In this document: positions 18,759-26,825 of the stretch, one piece after another
Layout of the letters: each line of letters starts with the position of its first letter
How positions within the stretch are numbered: position 1 is the first letter of the stretch
NCBI RefSeq assembly: GCF_039522365.1
Contig: NZ_BAAADJ010000023.1
Location: 186,001 to 250,000 of the forward strand
From: Bacillus carboniphilus
Lineage (GTDB): Bacteria; Bacillota; Bacilli; Bacillales; JC228
Length of the DNA: 64,000 bases
Reading direction: 5' to 3'
Program-made: the position numbers and the translations under genes
Notes under the pieces: model-generated
What the model saw: the letters and a program-made list of their open reading frames with translations, nothing else
What the model was told of the DNA's origin: nothing
Database searches by the model: none

Positions 18759-20241
18759 TAAGCTTCTAAAAAATAATGAAAAGGGATCAGCATTGCTTTG
18801 GACTCTACTGATTTCGGCGGTACTAACGATCCTTGCTCTTACGTTAATCAGTTTTAACGTGACCCAAAGTAAGCAAAACAGTAAGTCAGAGACACTTGTT
18901 CAGGAAATTAACTTAGCAGAAATGGGTATTATTGATTTCCGGAATCGAATTTATTCGTACCTGCTAGGAGATCCTGGTCCAAGCAGTATAGAGGATATTA
19001 CCAACTGGGTTACATCCAACTATGTTGGGCAAACCTTTGATGAATTCATCCCTGAAACCAACAATCGATTTGGATATCAGGTTTTCAATGTGGATGTTAA
19101 CCAAGTTTCCGAAAGTCAATTGCTCATTACATTTAAAAGCAGTGGAATCACAAACTCGTCTTCTGTAGGAAAAACACTAACCAATATCATTGATATTCAA
19201 GCATCATCCGGTGGTGGTGGTGATCCTGGTTCTGGTGGTGGTGGCGGTGATGACCCTATCGGTGGTGGAGATGGCTCTGATTGGGGACCAGGATCTGGTG
19301 GCGATGAAGAAAGTGATTGGGATATCATTGAGCCAACAAATCCTGATACGAATACCTATGATGGAAATACTTTATTCGAAGAAAACGTCGACTTAGATCA
19401 GTCTGGTGAAAATGTTGTTGTAAATGGACATGCGAAATTTGAGCAGGATCTGGAGCTATCTGGTTATCAATCTTCTGTTACGATTGAAAAAGATGGATTA
19501 TTTGAAGGAAATACTTCATTAAGTTGGTCAGAGACTTCTATAGAAGTAGGTGGGAATGCAAAGTTCTCCCAGGATTTTAATGTAGAAGGATGGAAGGGGA
19601 CCTTATCAGTAGGGGAGGATGCCATCTTTGGTGGTGATCTTAACTTTTCAGACACTGATTCAAGCATACTAATTGAGGGTGGAGCCTTATTTAATGGGGA
19701 TATCACCGTATCAAATAGAAATGACCATTCTAACAACATCACAGTATTAAAGGATGCCAAATTTAATGGTTCTATCACATTAAAAAACTATTCGACAATC
19801 AATGTAGGCGGACCGGTAGATGGAAATGCTTGTAGTGCTAATTTCTATGGACCTATATCATTAGAAGGCTATCAAGTGGGAATAAATGTAGCAGGGAATG
19901 CTCACTTTGGTTCAACCATCAACTATGTAGATAGAAATGCTGAAATGTTTATCGATGTAGGGGATACAGCTGTGTTTATGGACCAGATTTGGGTTCGTGG
20001 ATGGTTAGGCTCATTAACTGTTAACGGAGACGCATATTTTGCTACACCACCTTCTATAGGTAATGGAAGTAGTATAACGATAAACGGTAATTTATATATG
20101 GACGGCAATACCCCAAACGGAATGCAAGTATATGGTATGAAACAACCCAAATCAGATTTTACTGGATCCTTAACGGGTACTTATGGCTGTACTTCATCCG
20201 GAGGTTCAGGCTGGGATATTTCTGATGATGTACAATATTAA
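18745..20241 (+). CDS. GspK/PilX-like minor prepilin with long beta-solenoid-like tail
   Basis: 498 aa. The N terminus NNEKGSALLWTLLISAVLTI has a prepilin-like Gly and hydrophobic helix but no Glu at +5, the hallmark of GspK/PilX tip pilins. A pilin-like part (to about 150) is followed by a Gly/Asp-rich linker (about 152-195) and about 280 residues of imperfect repeats of roughly 20-25 residues with the core [IV]-x-[GV]-x-A-x-F, for example VVVNGHAKFEQDLEL, ISVGEDAIFGGDL-like and INVAGNAHFGSTI. This looks like a beta-helix/bactofilin-type rung. ATG 18745 overlaps the upstream gene by 14 bp. Probably the pilus tip or an adhesin. Confidence 0.78.
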   Translation: MVDPNKLLKNNEKGSALLWTLLISAVLTILALTLISFNVTQSKQNSKSETLVQEINLAEMGIIDFRNRIYSYLLGDPGPSSIEDITNWVTSNYVGQTFDEFIPETNNRFGYQVFNVDVNQVSESQLLITFKSSGITNSSSVGKTLTNIIDIQASSGGGGDPGSGGGGGDDPIGGGDGSDWGPGSGGDEESDWDIIEPTNPDTNTYDGNTLFEENVDLDQSGENVVVNGHAKFEQDLELSGYQSSVTIEKDGLFEGNTSLSWSETSIEVGGNAKFSQDFNVEGWKGTLSVGEDAIFGGDLNFSDTDSSILIEGGALFNGDITVSNRNDHSNNITVLKDAKFNGSITLKNYSTINVGGPVDGNACSANFYGPISLEGYQVGINVAGNAHFGSTINYVDRNAEMFIDVGDTAVFMDQIWVRGWLGSLTVNGDAYFATPPSIGNGSSITINGNLYMDGNTPNGMQVYGMKQPKSDFTGSLTGTYGCTSSGGSGWDISDDVQY

Positions 20242-20256
20242 GTGGAGGTGGATGAA

Positions 20257-21894
20257 ATGCAGAAAAGAAAGAGATTAGGAGATTTGCTTGTTGAATCGGG
20301 TCTCATTACGCAACAGCAGCTTGATGAAACACTCAGACTGAAGAAACGCGAGCAAAAACTAGGAGATGCACTAGTTGAGAGAGGCTATATCAACGAACAA
20401 CAGCTGATTGAAGTACTAGAGTTTCAGTTGGGTATTCCTCATGTCTCTTTGTATCGATATCCGATAGATGAAACTCTTACCTCCCTTATATCTAAGGAGT
20501 TTGCTTTACGTCATGTCATCATCCCGATAAAAAAAGAAGGCAATGCCTTAACGATAGCGATGAATGACCCAATGGATATCTACACGATTGATGATATTCG
20601 GTTAACGACAGGTTTCTCCATCAATCCTGTCATAGCTAAAAAAGACGATATTATGCAATCCATTTATAAATATTATGATATGAAAGAAACGTTTGAAGAA
20701 AACCAGGGGGAGGAAGCTTTAGCGGCAACAGGAGCCGATGCCCCTGCTGTCCGATTAGTGGATCAAATCCTGACAACAGGTCTTCAATTAAGAGCGAGTG
20801 ATGTTCATATAGACCCACAAGAGGATAAAATTTTAATTCGCTATCGTGTTGATGGAAAATTAAAAACAGAGCGGGTTATCTCAAAGAATATCTTTCAATC
20901 TCTCATTGCTAGAATAAAAATTATGGCAAATATGAACATAACGGAGTCCAGACTTCCTCAAGATGGTCGAATCAAACAAAAAGTCAATACATCCACCGTT
21001 GACTTAAGGATTTCCATTCTTCCGACATTACATGGTGAAAAAGTGGTCATTCGTGTTTTAGACCTTTCAAGTGTGATGAAAAAGCTAGCACAGCTCGATT
21101 TTAATAGAGTGAACCTACAACGGTTTATTCAGCTTATTGAAAAACCAGAAGGGCTTATTTTGATTACAGGGCCAACTGGGGCGGGTAAAACATCTACCTT
21201 ATATGCTGGGCTTCACCATTTGAATAAAGATGATGTCAATATCATTACGATTGAAGACCCAATTGAATACGAGCTTGAAGGAATAAATCAGGTTCAAGTG
21301 AACCCCCAAATCGGCTTGACGTTCGTGAAGGGACTACGTTCGATTTTAAGACAAGATCCTAATATTATCATGATTGGGGAAATCCGGGACCAAGAAACAG
21401 CAGATATTGCTGTGCGCTCTGCCTTAACGGGTCACTTAGTATTAAGTACGTTACACACCAACAGTGCACTCGGAGCTATTCCAAGACTAATGGAAATGGG
21501 AGTAGAGCCATATCTTGTGGCTTCCTCTTTATCAGGAGTAGTTGGACAAAGACTGGTTCGTAAGCTTTGTCGAGATTGTAAAGAAGCTTATGAACCATCA
21601 GAAATGGAAAAAGAACTGTTTCAAAAAAGAGGCGTAACGATCGAAAAGTTATATAAAGCCAAAGGTTGTCCTCTTTGCCGTCAAACGGGGTATTCTGGAA
21701 GAATGGCGGTTCAGGAAGTATTAACAGTTAATGAAGAATTGAAATCAATGATGTTAAATCATGCATCTTTTCAAAATATGAAAAGCTATTGTGCTAAAAA
21801 CGGAATGATCTTCTTAGCGGATGACGGTCTTCTAAAAGTAAAACATGGCCTTACCTCTCTAGAAGAAGTTCTAAGTGCAACAGTGGAAGGGTAG
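20257..21894 (+). CDS. pilB: Type IV pilus extension ATPase with MshEN-like N domain
   Basis: Cytoplasmic hexameric ATPase of the GspE/PulE/PilB family that powers pilus polymerisation. Walker A GPTGAGKTS is at residues 305-313, Walker B region DPNIIMIGEIRD follows, and the tetracysteine zinc site is C438, C441, C471, C474. Residues 5-55 hold two tandem RLGDLLVESGLI.../KLGDALVERGYI... motifs like the MshEN fold that binds cyclic-di-GMP in MshE. ATG 20257 is 6 bp after GGAGGTG. 545 aa, normal for the family. Followed 9 bp later by pilT. Confidence 0.95.
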   Translation: MQKRKRLGDLLVESGLITQQQLDETLRLKKREQKLGDALVERGYINEQQLIEVLEFQLGIPHVSLYRYPIDETLTSLISKEFALRHVIIPIKKEGNALTIAMNDPMDIYTIDDIRLTTGFSINPVIAKKDDIMQSIYKYYDMKETFEENQGEEALAATGADAPAVRLVDQILTTGLQLRASDVHIDPQEDKILIRYRVDGKLKTERVISKNIFQSLIARIKIMANMNITESRLPQDGRIKQKVNTSTVDLRISILPTLHGEKVVIRVLDLSSVMKKLAQLDFNRVNLQRFIQLIEKPEGLILITGPTGAGKTSTLYAGLHHLNKDDVNIITIEDPIEYELEGINQVQVNPQIGLTFVKGLRSILRQDPNIIMIGEIRDQETADIAVRSALTGHLVLSTLHTNSALGAIPRLMEMGVEPYLVASSLSGVVGQRLVRKLCRDCKEAYEPSEMEKELFQKRGVTIEKLYKAKGCPLCRQTGYSGRMAVQEVLTVNEELKSMMLNHASFQNMKSYCAKNGMIFLADDGLLKVKHGLTSLEEVLSATVEG

Positions 21895-21903
21895 GTAGCC
21901 GAT

Positions 21904-22941
21904 ATGTTACAGGAGCTTCAAACGATATTAAAAGCAGCCTTTGAAATGGGTTCCTCTGACATCCATTTAACGGTAGGGGTTCCACCTATTTTACGTATCA
22001 ATGGGGATTTAAGGCACCTTGGAAAAACGCCATTACTGCCTGAACATACTGAATCCATGGCAAAAGCCATTATTCCTAGTCACTTATGGGAAACGTTCAA
22101 AGAAAAAGGGGAACTTGATTTCTCATATGGAATTCCAGGTGTTTCTCGGTTTCGAATCAATGCCTATCATCAAAGGTCTTGTATAAGTTTAGCTTTCCGG
22201 ATCATTCCTACTCATATCCCGTCACTAGAAGATTTACATCTACCGCGGCAGCTTCAGAACTTGGTGACATTTACTCAAGGGCTTATTTTAGTAACAGGCC
22301 CGACAGGTAGTGGAAAATCAACTACTCTAGCAGCCATGATCAATGAAATGAATACCCATATGAGGAAGCACATCATTACATTGGAAGATCCGATTGAGTA
22401 TTTACATAAGCATGGACAATGTATTATTGATCAACGGGAAGTAGGCTTTGACACGCGTTCATTTGCAAACGGGTTGCGTGCTTGTTTGAGACAAGACCCC
22501 GATGTCATCTTAGTTGGAGAAATGCGCGATTTAGAAACGATTCAGACCGCCATTTCAGCTGCAGAAACAGGACACCTCGTACTTGGAACTCTGCATACAA
22601 CAGATGCTGCTTCAACAATTGATCGAATCATTGACGTGTTTCCTGCTGGTCAACAGACGCAAATCCGTATTCAACTAGCTTCAGTCTTAAAATCTGTGAT
22701 TTCGCAAAGACTCTTCCCTACTGCTGACTATAAGGGTAGACGTGCTGCTCTTGAAGTTTTACTATGTAATGCTGCTGTCAAAAACCTGATTCGAAACGAA
22801 AAAACACATCAAATTCAAAGCATTATTCAAACAAGTCGAGAATCTGGCATGCAAACCATGCAAATGGCCATTGAAGAGTTAATCAATCAAAAAATTGTTT
22901 CCTACGATACAGCTTCACCGTACCTAAGAGGGGAGTTTTAA
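21904..22941 (+). CDS. pilT: Type IV pilus retraction ATPase
   Basis: Hexameric ATPase that disassembles the pilus and so drives retraction and twitching. 345 aa; Walker A GPTGSGKST near residue 132, DPDVILVGEMRD as Walker B, AETGHLVLGTLHT, and the late motif AVKNLIRNEKTHQI resembling the PilT AIRNLIRE element needed for retraction. No zinc cysteines, as expected for PilT. A dedicated PilT argues for a true retractable pilus and not a ComG-type pseudopilus. Confidence 0.95.
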   Translation: MLQELQTILKAAFEMGSSDIHLTVGVPPILRINGDLRHLGKTPLLPEHTESMAKAIIPSHLWETFKEKGELDFSYGIPGVSRFRINAYHQRSCISLAFRIIPTHIPSLEDLHLPRQLQNLVTFTQGLILVTGPTGSGKSTTLAAMINEMNTHMRKHIITLEDPIEYLHKHGQCIIDQREVGFDTRSFANGLRACLRQDPDVILVGEMRDLETIQTAISAAETGHLVLGTLHTTDAASTIDRIIDVFPAGQQTQIRIQLASVLKSVISQRLFPTADYKGRRAALEVLLCNAAVKNLIRNEKTHQIQSIIQTSRESGMQTMQMAIEELINQKIVSYDTASPYLRGEF

Positions 22942-22943
22942 TT

Positions 22944-24152
22944 ATGCCCGTATTTCGTTATCAGGGACGAGACCGAAAAGGGGATAAGAAAAGCGGGAAG
23001 CTTAAAGCCGACCATGAAAAAGCAGCTTTAGAAAAACTACGAGAACAGGGAATCGCTGTATTATCGATTGAAGAGTTGAATGGGATTCTCTATCAAGAGA
23101 TTGAGATCACGCAAAAGAAAGTGAAACACCAAGATTTTGTCATGTACATTAGACAATTTTCCACTCTCATTCAAGCAGGTATATCGATTGTAGAGGCAAC
23201 ACATATACTAGCTGAACAAACAGACAACAAATTACTAAAGCAATGCTTATTTGATGTAGAAGAAAAGTTGAAGGAAGGTCGTTCTTTTACAAAAGCGATA
23301 TCTGAACACCCAAGAATATTCCCTCCAATGTTCATCCATTTAGTCAGAGCAGGAGAAGTTGGGGGGAATATGGACGAAATTTTGGAGAGGCTAGCGGTCT
23401 ACTTTGAAAAACAATATGATACTCGTAAAAAAGTAAAAGCAGCCATGACTTACCCTGTCTTTATTGCAGTGGTTTCTGTAGTGGTGCTAGCCTTCTTATT
23501 GGCTACTGTCGTTCCAACGTTTGCTAGTATGTTTGAGTCCTTTGGCGCAGATCTCCCTTTTATTACAAAACTAGTCCTAAACTCGAGCCAATTCTTTTTG
23601 AAATGGTGGTGGGTGTTTGTTCTAGTAATCGTGCTGATTGGTGCGGGAATTTGGTATCTGATTAAAAAAGGGGAAGGACAGTATTATATTGATTATGTTC
23701 TGTTAAAGATTCCTGTGATTGGTATGATTTTGAGAAAGGCTGCGATTGCAAGACTAACAAGAACGCTTAGCTCTTTATACGCTACCTCTGTCCCAATCCT
23801 TCAATCAATGGAAGTCGTGGAGAAAGTAGTAGGAAATGAGGTCTACATTCGAGCCCTTCAAGATGCAAAAGAAGCACTAGAAAAGGGACAATCGATGTCC
23901 AATCCCCTAAAAGAACATTGGGCTTTTCCGTCTATGGTGGTTCAAATGATTTCTACCGGTGAGAAAACGGGGACCATGGAAACCGTACTAGGAAAAGTAG
24001 CAGACTTTTATGAAGCGGATGTAACGCATGCTACTGAGCAACTAAAAGCTTTACTAGAGCCTGTTCTTATTACATTTTTATCCATTGTAGTAGGTGTGAT
24101 AGTCGCCTCTATCGCAATTCCTATGTTTAGTATTTTTGAGAGCATTCAGTAA
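22944..24152 (+). CDS. pilC: Type IV pilus inner-membrane platform protein
   Basis: Membrane platform on which PilB and PilT act (GspF family). 402 aa with two GspF domains: the first has FVMYIRQFSTLIQAGISIVEA and the second AIARLTRTLSSLYATSVPILQSMEVVE. Three hydrophobic segments are at about 170-190, 215-240 and 370-395. It follows pilT by 2 bp. After it the transcript enters the riboswitch leader of the major pilin gene. Confidence 0.95.
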   Translation: MPVFRYQGRDRKGDKKSGKLKADHEKAALEKLREQGIAVLSIEELNGILYQEIEITQKKVKHQDFVMYIRQFSTLIQAGISIVEATHILAEQTDNKLLKQCLFDVEEKLKEGRSFTKAISEHPRIFPPMFIHLVRAGEVGGNMDEILERLAVYFEKQYDTRKKVKAAMTYPVFIAVVSVVVLAFLLATVVPTFASMFESFGADLPFITKLVLNSSQFFLKWWWVFVLVIVLIGAGIWYLIKKGEGQYYIDYVLLKIPVIGMILRKAAIARLTRTLSSLYATSVPILQSMEVVEKVVGNEVYIRALQDAKEALEKGQSMSNPLKEHWAFPSMVVQMISTGEKTGTMETVLGKVADFYEADVTHATEQLKALLEPVLITFLSIVVGVIVASIAIPMFSIFESIQ

Positions 24153-24190
24153 CAAAAAAATATTAAATTCTGTAGTATAAAAGTCATGAG

Positions 24191-24196
24191 TATAAT
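24191..24196 (+). promoter_or_regulatory. Probable -10 box of the pilin leader
   Basis: TATAAT, 33 bp before the riboswitch core. At 17 bp upstream the -35 (24168-24173, TTCTGT) is a weak match. No terminator separates pilC from this leader, so read-through from the operon may also feed it. Confidence 0.5.
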
Positions 24197-24228
24197 ATAA
24201 TGGAAATATAAGAATATATTGGTTTACT

Positions 24229-24310
24229 AGAGAACTTGGAAGCTACGAAAGATCCTTCCTATATGGGCACTTGAAGGATCATGAGCTAGTAGTGCAACCG
24301 GCCAGTTTTA
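24229..24310 (+). ncRNA. Cyclic-di-GMP class II riboswitch before the major pilin gene
   Basis: The stretch from 24236 to 24303 matches the class II c-di-GMP aptamer as I remember it from Clostridium. The segment GGGCACTTGA (24264-24273) is followed by a hairpin strand and then TAGTAGTGCAACCG (24287-24300). The internal helix GATCCTT (24251-24257) with AAGGATC (24274-24280) pairs with changed bases but keeps the fold; TGGAAGCTACGAAAG fits the conserved 5' part. P1 would form between about 24233-24239 (AACTTGG) and 24302-24308 (CCAGTTT), one mismatch. The P1 3' strand is also the 5' strand of the terminator that follows. Confidence 0.9.
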
Positions 24311-24369
24311 CATCATGTTAAAGTCATCTTTCGTCTTTTAATCACATGGTATAAAACTGGCCTTTTCTA
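24300..24369 (+). terminator. Riboswitch-controlled terminator of the pilin gene
   Basis: GGCCAGTTTTA (24300-24310) pairs perfectly with TAAAACTGGCC (24352-24362), with more pairing inside (CATG/CATG and TTAAA/TTTAA), then TTTTCT. Its 5' arm overlaps the 3' end of the aptamer, so ligand binding should block it and allow pilin transcription (ON switch). Confidence 0.93.
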
Positions 24370-24421
24370 TTACCAATTATTAGCAAAAACTATGAAACTT
24401 TTATTTCAGGAGGAATTACAC

Positions 24422-24934
24422 ATGCAACGAATCAAACAAGCATGGAAAAACGAGAAAGGTTTAACTCTAGTAGAATTACTAGCAGTTGTTGTTATTTTGG
24501 GTATTATTGCTGCGATTGCGGTGCCTAGTATTGGTGGGATTATTGAGAATAGTAAGAGGGATGCTCATATTGCTAATGCTCAGCAGATGATTAGCTCTGC
24601 TAAGTTAGTCGCTGCCTCTGAAATATCAAGCAGAGGAGATGGAGAATATTATGTATCTCTAACGTATTTAGTGGAACAAGGTTACCTTGATACTTTTGAA
24701 AACCCGTTTGATGATAATGCTTATGACACCATTTCTACTGGAGCAACTGAAATTATTGATATAGTAGCAGGGGATACAGCACCAACTACTGGGAGCTTTG
24801 TATTTATTGATAAAGATGCAAATAAATTCTCCTATAAAGTAACTTTGGATGCTGACACTGGTAACGAAGATTACGACATAGATGATAGAACAGAAGATCA
24901 GTTAACAAGAGAGAGTGCATTTTCTACAGAATAA
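24422..24934 (+). CDS. pilA: Major type IV pilin (prepilin)
   Basis: Predicted pilus subunit. 170 aa; leader MQRIKQAWKNEKG, cleavage after Gly13, mature start LTLVELLAVVVILGIIAAIAVPSIGG with Glu at +5 and the classical helix ending in Pro. The globular part is acidic and lacks cysteine pairs. ATG 24422 is 7 bp after AGGAGG (24409-24414). It stands alone between a riboswitch and a terminator, as expected for a highly made subunit under its own control. pilA is used as a functional name. Confidence 0.92.
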   Translation: MQRIKQAWKNEKGLTLVELLAVVVILGIIAAIAVPSIGGIIENSKRDAHIANAQQMISSAKLVAASEISSRGDGEYYVSLTYLVEQGYLDTFENPFDDNAYDTISTGATEIIDIVAGDTAPTTGSFVFIDKDANKFSYKVTLDADTGNEDYDIDDRTEDQLTRESAFSTE

Positions 24935-24968
24935 TAGGGGGAAAATCCCCTATTATTTCTATTTTTTA
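24931..24968 (+). terminator. Terminator after the major pilin gene
   Basis: ATAATAGGGG (24931-24940) and CCCCTATTAT (24947-24956) with a 6-base loop, then TTCTATTTTTT. The stem begins inside the pilin stop codon. Confidence 0.93.
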
Positions 24969-25025
24969 TGAATAGTTTTATAGAACTATTCATTTTTGTA
25001 GAAAAGGCCTAATTGCGAGAACTAT

Positions 25026-26297
25026 ATGTGGATATTTTTATCAACTTTTCTGATGCTTTACCTTCTAATTACATACCCATTTCAGTCTAGCTTCTCTATA
25101 TATACTATAAAAAGTATAATTCTAATTATCTTTATGTGCTTATTTTGGATACTTTTATGGATTAAAAGGAAGGGATTATTACAATTTAGATTCTATCCTA
25201 AGTTACCATTATTGTTAATAATTTTATTCACCTTTTTTATACTTGTATCTGTTTCTTTTTCGGTTGATATTCATACTTCTCTCTCAGGAAAGAAATCACG
25301 CTACGAAGGCCTCTCTATCTGGCTTTGTTACCTGACTCTTTTTGTAGTAGTTCTCTTGAACCCAAATGAGTTCATGAAACGTTGGTGGATTATTGGTTTT
25401 AGCATTACATCAACCCTTGCATCCAGCCAAGGAATATTAGAACACTTTAGCCTAGGTTTCTTATCACAATCTAGTTCATCCCGAAGCTCATCCTTCTTCG
25501 GTAACCCAAACTTCTTCGGCACGTTCTCCCTAATCTCAATCACGGTTGCCATCCTACTACTTTTCACCGCAACCAAGAAAAGTGCCAAGATTACGTACCT
25601 AGTCCTCATCAGCATCCAATTCCTAGGCCTCCTCTACTCCAACACCCGTAGTGCTTGGCTAGGTCTAGCGGTTGGACTCCTCATCGTAGGGCTTTATATC
25701 ATTTGGAAAGACCGTGGCCTTATAAAGAGGTATGGAACTGTGATTCTACTATTTGTTGCTATTTTTTTCACTGTAAATCACTTTGAAAATAACCAAGTAG
25801 CATCACGTGCCGTTACGATTGTGAAGGATGCCCAGAGTGCGATTACGGAAGACAATATGAACGCTGGATCGCACCGTTGGTATATTTGGAAGACTTCTCT
25901 TCCGTTGATTAAGGAGTATTTTTGGACAGGTTCAGGACCGGATACGTTCCATCTTGTATTTCCAAATGACACGGAAGAAACAAAGAAGTACTTCCCAACT
26001 GTAACGGTTGATAAAGCGCATAATGAATGGCTTCAAATTGCAGTGACAATGGGAGTTCCAGCTCTATTAACGTATCTTTCATTAGTAGGACTTATTCTTT
26101 ACAAAGCTTATCGGGTCATCATAACAAAACAACCTTCTATTGAACTAGTAATGTTTACAGTTCTAATTACGGGTTATTTAGTTCAAGCCCAGTTTAATAT
26201 TAGTGTGGTACCCGTTGCCCCTTATTTTTGGGTGTTTCTAGCTTTAACGTATGTGTATGCCATCAAAGAAGACAAAAAGGTTGAGACTATTGAATAA
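25026..26297 (+). CDS. O-antigen ligase/polymerase-like membrane protein
   Basis: A 423-aa polytopic protein with about ten hydrophobic segments and the Wzy_C/O-antigen ligase signature: FFGNPNFFGTFSLISITVAILLL, SNTRSAWLGLAVGLLIVGLY, and the periplasm-type loop with WYIWKTSLPLIKEYFWTGSGPDTF and DKAHNEWLQIAVTMGVPALL. The family includes pilin O-oligosaccharyl transferases (PilO/TfpO, PglL), so pilin glycosylation is a reasonable guess. The start ATG 25026 has no clear ribosome site. Bases about 25410-25690 use many more C-ending codons than the surroundings. It overlaps the next gene. Confidence 0.82.
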   Translation: MWIFLSTFLMLYLLITYPFQSSFSIYTIKSIILIIFMCLFWILLWIKRKGLLQFRFYPKLPLLLIILFTFFILVSVSFSVDIHTSLSGKKSRYEGLSIWLCYLTLFVVVLLNPNEFMKRWWIIGFSITSTLASSQGILEHFSLGFLSQSSSSRSSSFFGNPNFFGTFSLISITVAILLLFTATKKSAKITYLVLISIQFLGLLYSNTRSAWLGLAVGLLIVGLYIIWKDRGLIKRYGTVILLFVAIFFTVNHFENNQVASRAVTIVKDAQSAITEDNMNAGSHRWYIWKTSLPLIKEYFWTGSGPDTFHLVFPNDTEETKKYFPTVTVDKAHNEWLQIAVTMGVPALLTYLSLVGLILYKAYRVIITKQPSIELVMFTVLITGYLVQAQFNISVVPVAPYFWVFLALTYVYAIKEDKKVETIE

Positions 26298-26748
26298 TTC
26301 GAATTCCTTATACCGTACGATTATCCGGCAATCTTTTCTTGAGACGATTTTATCCATTGGGGTTATTGCTCTGTTCTACACGGTTTCTCTTTATTTTGTA
26401 TATGAAACAGAAGAGATTATTGAAACGAAACTCCACGAGTGGAACGCCGATCGTTTTTCATCTGCTTCTAAATACTGGGGGCTTACCAACCTCGAGTGGA
26501 AGGACAGCGCACAAGAAACGATTGATTTACAGACCTTAATTGAAGATGGATACCTTGGGTTGGAATATGAGTTTGACGAGATTCCAACCTTCTTTTTCTC
26601 TAATCGAATAACGGATCTATATTCATTACAATCTAAGGTGTTTATCCGCTATCAAGGTGGTACGGTCTCGACAAAAGTACGGTTATGTGAACCAGAAATG
26701 GATTGTGAAACAAGTGAAGAAGCCATCTTAGAGACGAATTGGAAGTAA
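26290..26748 (+). CDS. Bitopic membrane protein of unknown function in pilus island
   Basis: About 152 aa from TTG 26290 (AAAAAGG lies 9 bp before; other in-frame starts are TTG 26281 and GTG 26251). One N-terminal membrane segment (ETILSIGVIALFYTVSLYFVYE) and an acidic extracellular part with two cysteines (RLCEPEMDCET) that may form a disulphide. No leader Gly or Glu+5, so not a prepilin. Overlaps the upstream ligase-like gene by 8 bp. I do not recognise it; neighbours suggest a pilus assembly or glycosylation accessory. Confidence 0.65.
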   Translation: MNNSNSLYRTIIRQSFLETILSIGVIALFYTVSLYFVYETEEIIETKLHEWNADRFSSASKYWGLTNLEWKDSAQETIDLQTLIEDGYLGLEYEFDEIPTFFFSNRITDLYSLQSKVFIRYQGGTVSTKVRLCEPEMDCETSEEAILETNWK

Positions 26749-26825
26749 ATATTTCGTGATGGAAATAGAAAAGTATAGAAAACCCTTGTATACTAATATT
26801 ACAAACTAGTAAAAGGAATAAATTA

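Noticed and set aside
24229-24310. Class I (GEMM) c-di-GMP riboswitch
   Set aside because: The class I core CAAACC, GAAA tetraloop and GGGACGCAAAGCC are missing; class II core fits instead.
26749-26825. ComK boxes before the prepilin peptidase gene
   Set aside because: AAAA runs are present but no AAAA-N5-TTTT pairs with the right spacing were found.
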